9,607 bases of DNA from JBNJDW01 sp051745265 (GTDB lineage: Bacteria; Pseudomonadota; Alphaproteobacteria; Micavibrionales; CSBR16-224): assembly GCA_051745265.1 (NCBI GenBank), contig JBNJDW010000060.1, positions 1 to 9,607 on the forward strand. The letters run 5' to 3'. The notes under the pieces were generated by a model, which searched no databases, was not told where the DNA came from, and worked only from the letters and a program-made list of their open reading frames with translations. Numbering within the stretch: position 1 is the stretch's first letter; every line of letters starts with the position of its first letter. This document shows positions 7,431-9,607 of the stretch, one piece after another. A program made the position numbers and the translations under genes.

Positions 7431-8267
7431 ATGATAGGGCAAAGCAAGCTAAAAAGCTTATCACGTATCTTTATCGTATTATTAATGGTCACAGCAGTAT
7501 CTGCCTGTGCCAGCAAGACATATGACTCAGATTATGCTGCTTATCGTGATGCCGAATCAACGCAGATTCCCGATCCTCTCGAACCTTTAAACCGGGGTAT
7601 TTTTAAACTGAATACCGCGCTTGATATTGTACTGCTTGAACCTTTGGCCATGGGCTATAATGCCCTGCTGCCGGAAGTCGTTCGTAACGGCATCCGCAAT
7701 TTCCTGCGCAATCTGCGCGCACCCATTCATATTGCCAACAATATTCTTCAGGGTGATGTCGGTGATGCCGGCGTCGGGGCGGCCCGTTTTGTCATGAACA
7801 CCACAGTGGGTGTCGGCGGCGTTTTTGATGTCGCCGCAACACAAGGCCTGAACTATGAACAGGAAGATTTCGGTCAGACTTTGGCCGTCTGGGGTGTCGG
7901 TGATGGTTTCTATATGGTCTGGCCGGTCATTGGACCTTCCAGCCTTCGCGATTCTGTCGGTTTTGGTGTTGATGCCCTGGCCGATCCGGTGCGGATTCTT
8001 GCCTTTAATGCTGACGAAGAATGGATTTACTATACCCGCAACGGTATTGAATTCCTTGATGCCAAAGCCAGTCTGGTCGATACCCTGCGCGATGTCAGAA
8101 AAGAGAGCCTTGATTACTATTCATCGGTAAAAACCATATATGAACAGCGCCGGACAGCGCTTATTCGTGACAATGTATACAAAGACACATATAACCTGAA
8201 TAACAGCTATGATGAATACAGTGCTTTTACAAACTATGATCAGTATGAAGCCGATCAATATAAATAA
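7431..8267 (+). CDS. mlaA: MlaA (VacJ) outer-membrane phospholipid-removal lipoprotein
   Basis: MlaA sits in the outer membrane, takes misplaced phospholipids out of the outer leaflet and hands them to MlaC for return to the inner membrane. The 278-residue product begins with a lipoprotein signal peptide ending in the lipobox VSAC, with Cys26 as the lipidated residue; Ala at +2 fits outer-membrane sorting. Family motifs follow in order: DPLEPLNRGIF at 48-58, NFLRNLRAPIHIANN at about 90-104, ARFVMNTTVGVGGVFDVA at 118-135, EDFGQTLAVWGVGDGFYMVW at about 145-164, and GPSSLRD at 168-174. The C-terminus has an unusual Tyr/Asn/Asp-rich tail (seven Tyr in residues 250-278). It is followed after 21 bases by mlaC, so the two partners are co-expressed. 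Confidence 0.95.
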   Translation: MIGQSKLKSLSRIFIVLLMVTAVSACASKTYDSDYAAYRDAESTQIPDPLEPLNRGIFKLNTALDIVLLEPLAMGYNALLPEVVRNGIRNFLRNLRAPIHIANNILQGDVGDAGVGAARFVMNTTVGVGGVFDVAATQGLNYEQEDFGQTLAVWGVGDGFYMVWPVIGPSSLRDSVGFGVDALADPVRILAFNADEEWIYYTRNGIEFLDAKASLVDTLRDVRKESLDYYSSVKTIYEQRRTALIRDNVYKDTYNLNNSYDEYSAFTNYDQYEADQYK

Positions 8268-8288
8268 AATATTTATGGAGTATAAAAA

Positions 8289-8912
8289 ATGACCACCCTG
8301 ACCCATCGCGGACTGGCCGCTATTTTATTCTCAGCGATGGCTCTGTTCTTGTGCCTTGCTGTTGCCCCCGCCCAGGCCGAGGAAAAAGCTGCTGAAAGCT
8401 TTGTTCAGGACCTTGGTCAGGAGGCGCTGGATACGCTGGATCAGGATGTCTCGGAAGAACAGCTGTCTGATGAAATGCGCAGCTGGCTGAATCGTTATTT
8501 TGATACGGATGTTATCTCCCGCTTTGCCCTTGGCCACTATTGGCGGCAGGCTGACGATGCCCAGAAAAAAGAATATAACAAACTTTTTAATGAATTAATC
8601 GTTTCAACCTATTCCCGCCGTTTGCAGGAATATTCCGGTGAAGATTTTGAGGTGCGCGGCCAGACCGAGCTCAATGATCGCAACACGATGGTCCATAGCA
8701 AAATTATTCCGACAAAATCCGGCGCCCCTTCAACACAGGTTGACTGGCGGGTCCGTAAAATTAACGGAAAGCTGAAAATTGTTGATGTTAATGTTGAGGG
8801 TGTCAGCATGAGCGTTACCCAGCGTAATGAGTTTGCTTCTGTCATCAAAAATAACGGCAATAAAATCGAAGCCCTGCTCGACGCTTTACGCAAAAAAGTC
8901 GGTAACGACTGA
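8289..8912 (+). CDS. mlaC: MlaC periplasmic phospholipid-binding protein
   Basis: MlaC ferries phospholipids through the periplasm between MlaA and the MlaFEDB transporter. The 207-residue precursor has a signal peptide with a likely cleavage after APAQA (residue 30). The mature part matches the MlaC/Ttg2D family: FDTDVISRFALGHYWR at 71-86, a Tyr-rich helix around 96-115 (KEYNKLFNELIVSTYSRRLQ), and the strand-helix end DWRVRKINGKLKIVDVNVEG at 152-171 followed by SMSVTQRNEFASVI. Ribosome binding site GGAG lies at 8277-8280, eight bases from the ATG. mlaB, D, E and F are absent here and would have to be elsewhere in the genome. An older product name is toluene tolerance protein Ttg2D. Confidence 0.93.
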   Translation: MTTLTHRGLAAILFSAMALFLCLAVAPAQAEEKAAESFVQDLGQEALDTLDQDVSEEQLSDEMRSWLNRYFDTDVISRFALGHYWRQADDAQKKEYNKLFNELIVSTYSRRLQEYSGEDFEVRGQTELNDRNTMVHSKIIPTKSGAPSTQVDWRVRKINGKLKIVDVNVEGVSMSVTQRNEFASVIKNNGNKIEALLDALRKKVGND

Positions 8913-8926
8913 TCCTATACAACAGC

Positions 8927-8955
8927 TTGCATTTTAACATAAGGACCCTTATAAA
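8927..8955 (+). promoter_or_regulatory. possible promoter of the 170-residue protein gene
   Basis: TTGCAT (8927-8932) is a weak -35 (3 of 6). It is followed after exactly 17 bases by TATAAA (8950-8955, 5 of 6). The -10 lies in the left arm of the inverted repeat at 8947-8974, so a start near 8962 would give an mRNA lacking that arm. Confidence 0.35.
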
Positions 8956-8974
8956 TGATCTTATCTTTATAAGG
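8947..8974 (+). promoter_or_regulatory. inverted repeat masking a ribosome binding site (or operator)
   Basis: CCTTATAAA (8947-8955) and TTTATAAGG (8966-8974) are perfect 9-bp complements around a 10-base loop. In RNA the right arm pairs away AAGG of the Shine-Dalgarno sequence AAGGAG (8971-8976) of the next gene. There is no U-run after the stem, so it is not an intrinsic terminator. As DNA it could equally be a dimeric repressor site over the promoter. Confidence 0.55.
8955..8972 (+). other. possible five-codon leader mini-ORF (MILSL)
   Basis: ATG at 8955 opens a frame of five codons ending in TAA at 8970-8972. It is preceded by AAGGA at 8941-8945, nine bases away. The frame begins in the last base of the left arm, runs through the loop and stops inside the right arm, on the downstream gene's ribosome binding site. 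Translating ribosomes would melt the stem. An ORF this short can arise by chance. Confidence 0.25.
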
Positions 8975-8979
8975 AGACT

Positions 8980-9492
8980 ATGATGAGCGCCCAAAAGCAA
9001 AAAACAGCGTTTTATACCCAAGACGTCACCTATGCTGTCAGGCTGGCCGATAAATTTAATGTCGCCAGCGCTGCGCCGCCCCAGAAACGCGCCACGGCCA
9101 TCATTTCAAAAGCCATAGATTTCATACATGAACATAAAGATACGATCCAAAAGGGCGGCGTCATTGAATGCGGCAGCGCCTGGCATGGGCCCGATCGTTT
9201 TCTCGATAAGGACATCGCCCTTGAAACAGCACATCACGAAACCAGTTCTGATGAGATTGCAGGCCGTTTTGATATTGCTTTGACACAGGCGGATCAAAAG
9301 AAACTGTCAGCGATCCGGGAATGTTTTAACCTGTCATCCAATAAACAGGCCGGTCGCCTGGCTGTACAGACCTATGGCCGTATGGTGAATTCCCTTTGGC
9401 AAGGGAATGGTTTCTCCATTACGGATAAAGATCAGGACCAAAAAACACTGGATACAACCAAAGTTAAATCCGGCCTGACTTTTAGCTATTGA
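8980..9492 (+). CDS. conserved-looking soluble protein of unknown function
   Basis: I do not recognise this 170-residue protein. It has no signal peptide or membrane segment and is rich in charged residues, so it is probably cytoplasmic. Visible parts are an N-terminal helical region (about 12-55, including AVRLADKFNV and AIISKAIDFIHEHKD), a central Gly/His-containing segment (GGVIECGSAWHGPDRFLDKD at about 59-78, then HHETSSDE), a second helical region (about 102-140) and a polar Asp/Lys/Thr-rich tail ending FSY. Cysteines lie at 64 and 115. AAGGAG (8971-8976) is three bases from the first ATG and six from the second at 8983, so translation may start at 8983 (169 residues). It follows mlaC by 67 bases. 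Its codon use looks like its neighbours, which supports a real gene; a link to Mla function is not shown. Confidence 0.75.
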   Translation: MMSAQKQKTAFYTQDVTYAVRLADKFNVASAAPPQKRATAIISKAIDFIHEHKDTIQKGGVIECGSAWHGPDRFLDKDIALETAHHETSSDEIAGRFDIALTQADQKKLSAIRECFNLSSNKQAGRLAVQTYGRMVNSLWQGNGFSITDKDQDQKTLDTTKVKSGLTFSY

Positions 9493-9517
9493 TTGGATTA
9501 TTTAAGATTCCGGGGCA

Positions 9518-9538
9518 CTCTCAATCATTGGCTGAGAG
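9518..9538. repeat. short inverted repeat after the last gene
   Basis: CTCTCA (9518-9523) and TGAGAG (9533-9538) can form a 6-bp stem with a 9-base loop, 25 bases after the last stop codon. No T-run follows on either strand, so it is at best a weak or Rho-assisted transcription end. Confidence 0.3.
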
Positions 9539-9558
9539 CAAATATAAAACCATATAAT
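9528..9558 (+). promoter_or_regulatory. possible promoter for a gene beyond the window
   Basis: A perfect TATAAT at 9553-9558 is preceded by TTGGCT (9528-9533, 4 of 6) at a long spacing of 19 bases. The surroundings are AT-rich, where such matches are common. The 49 bases after it hold no convincing start, so any gene would begin outside the window. Confidence 0.25.
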
Positions 9559-9607
9559 TATCTGCTGACATCATTTCATTACATGCCGTTTGATTCTCTT
9601 CCAATAC

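Noticed and set aside
8947..8980. Hairpin after mlaC read as an intrinsic terminator
   Set aside because: The stem is AU-rich and is followed by AGGAGACTATG rather than a U-run, and its right arm is the ribosome binding site of the next gene.

Overview
This window is ordinary chromosomal DNA from a Gram-negative bacterium, most likely an alphaproteobacterium. Four things point there: the style of the MutL sequence (an endonuclease-type MutL, as in lineages without MutH), a divergent pepA / lptF-lptG arrangement, an MlaA lipoprotein gene directly followed by an MlaC gene, and several genes with poor or no Shine-Dalgarno sequence. I cannot name a genus. I see no rRNA, tRNA, CRISPR array, insertion sequence or phage gene.

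Left part (1-3521, plus strand): mutL (mismatch repair), a LysE/RhtB-type exporter and two small related membrane proteins form one tightly packed unit. mutL/exporter and exporter/first membrane gene overlap by ATGA, and the second membrane gene starts one base after the first one stops. The two membrane proteins are tandem paralogs of the DUF4870-like type with an enlarged loop. The last one overlaps tail to tail by 31 bp with pepA.

Middle (3491-5138): pepA (leucyl aminopeptidase, M17) runs on the minus strand, with its own recognisable promoter in the 139-bp divergent gap. The gap also holds a GGGTC-A-GACCC palindrome.

Right part (5139-9492, plus strand): lptF and lptG (the membrane half of the LPS export ABC transporter, overlapping by ATGA) are followed by mlaA and mlaC (retrograde phospholipid transport). 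This groups two arms of outer-membrane maintenance: LPS delivery to the outer leaflet, and removal of misplaced phospholipid from it. No mlaB/D/E/F is present in the window. The last gene encodes a 170-residue soluble protein I do not recognise.

The most interesting non-coding signal is just upstream of that last gene (8927-8985). A perfect 9-bp inverted repeat can sequester its ribosome binding site. A five-codon mini-ORF with its own Shine-Dalgarno sequence lies inside the repeat, and a possible promoter has its -10 in the left arm. Together these look like a compact expression switch. The remaining 115 bases (9493-9607) are AT-rich, with a short hairpin and a possible promoter but no gene.
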